Source: Planctomycetaceae bacterium
Lineage (GTDB): Bacteria > Planctomycetota > UBA1135 > GCA-002686595
Length of the DNA: 14,374 nt
Direction of reading: 5' to 3'
Assembly: GCA_013360535.1 (NCBI GenBank)
Contig: JABWBL010000030.1
Coordinates: 1-14,374, forward strand
The position numbers were made by a program, and so were the translations under genes. This document shows positions 13,926 to 14,374 of the stretch, piece by piece. The stretch's first letter is position 1. Each line of letters begins with the position of its first letter. The notes below the pieces were generated by a model, which was not told the DNA's origin, did no database searches, and was given only the letters and a program-made list of their open reading frames with translations.

Positions 13926-14374
13926 ATGAGCGCCCGCCGCACCTTCAAGCGCGTGCGTCGTCGCATCGGCGGCGCGTTGCTGCGGACGTGCGGCCCGCAA
14001 GTGCTGTCGTGGCTCTCGAACTCGTGGACCACGGACATCGCGGGCCTCGAGCACCTCGATGCCGAGCTCGCGAACAAGGGCGCGCTGATCGCGATGTGGC
14101 ACGGCCGCATGGTCGTGCCGGTGCACTCGTTCCGCGACCGCGGCTGGCACGTGCTCGTCAGCCCGAGCGAAGACGGCGACCTGAGCGAGGGCATGCTCCA
14201 CCGCTTCGGCTTCAAGGTGGTGCGTGGTTCGTCGAGCCGCGGCGGCGCGCGTGCGCTGCGGGAGCTGCTCGGCATCCTCGACGGCGGCGGCGTCGTCGCG
14301 ATCACACCCGATGGGCCGCGCGGGCCGATGCACAACGTCAACCTTGGCCTCGCGTGGATGGGGCGCGCAACGGG
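13926..14374 (+). CDS. DUF374-type lysophospholipid acyltransferase-like protein (partial, C-terminus outside window)
   Basis: The first 149 residues are visible before the right edge. MSARRTFKRVRRRIGG is a basic amphipathic N-terminus suited to membrane association. AMWHGRMVVPVHSF, VSPSEDGDLSEGMLHRFGFKVVRGSSSRGGARALREL and VAITPDGPRGPMHNVNLGLAWM reproduce the conserved blocks of the DUF374 family: WHGR, SPS.DG, RGSSSRGG and ITPDGPRGP. These are related to the LpxL/PlsC-like acyltransferases that acylate lipid precursors at the inner membrane. The exact acceptor is unknown; lipid A or another envelope lipid is plausible. The ATG at 13926 follows the previous stop by 23 bp, so it likely belongs to the same transcript. 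The ribosome site is weak (CGGA directly before the ATG). Confidence 0.85.
   Translation, partial: MSARRTFKRVRRRIGGALLRTCGPQVLSWLSNSWTTDIAGLEHLDAELANKGALIAMWHGRMVVPVHSFRDRGWHVLVSPSEDGDLSEGMLHRFGFKVVRGSSSRGGARALRELLGILDGGGVVAITPDGPRGPMHNVNLGLAWMGRAT

Overview
The window is GC-rich, gene-dense bacterial chromosome with no mobile elements, CRISPR arrays, tRNA or rRNA genes that I can see. The gene set suggests Planctomycetota or a near relative. The grounds are a sigma-70 factor with a short N-terminus, a large helical protein ending in an HPr domain, pseudopilin GspG-like cassettes inside a non-pilin protein, weak Shine-Dalgarno signals, and bacillithiol genes. This placement is an inference from protein character, not from a marker-gene search. 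A chromosomal parB with a parS site suggests a position in the origin-proximal part of the chromosome.

Left block (1-5064, all minus strand). Transcription runs from a sigma-70 factor into hemW (stop and start overlap as ATGA). After a 94-bp gap with two hairpins it continues into pyrF, bshC (2-nt gap) and bshB1 (ATGA overlap, cut by the window edge). The last three link pyrimidine synthesis with two steps of bacillithiol synthesis.

Middle block (5137-8826). A plus-strand gene encodes a 439-residue protein with a helical N-terminus of unknown function and a C-terminal HPr domain. The domain keeps both the phosphohistidine and the regulatory serine at canonical spacing. It converges, with only 5 bp between stop codons, on a minus-strand pair: a small membrane protein coupled by ATGA to a calcineurin-like phosphoesterase. 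Divergent from that pair is parB, with a perfect 16-bp parS palindrome in its leader and no adjacent parA. A perfect 14-bp stem terminator separates parB from the next, convergent gene.

Right block (8827-14374). A minus-strand membrane-anchored cyclophilin-like protein with an eroded active site diverges from a plus-strand run of three genes. These encode a secreted protein resembling a gluzincin peptidase that has lost its HExxH motif, a 786-residue protein with two GspG-type cassettes around a DUF3352-like core, and the start of a DUF374-type acyltransferase. Together they look like an envelope or secreted-protein set.

The most novel candidates are the HPr fusion, the pseudopilin-cassette protein and the two apparent pseudoenzymes. 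None has a function that can be read directly from the sequence.
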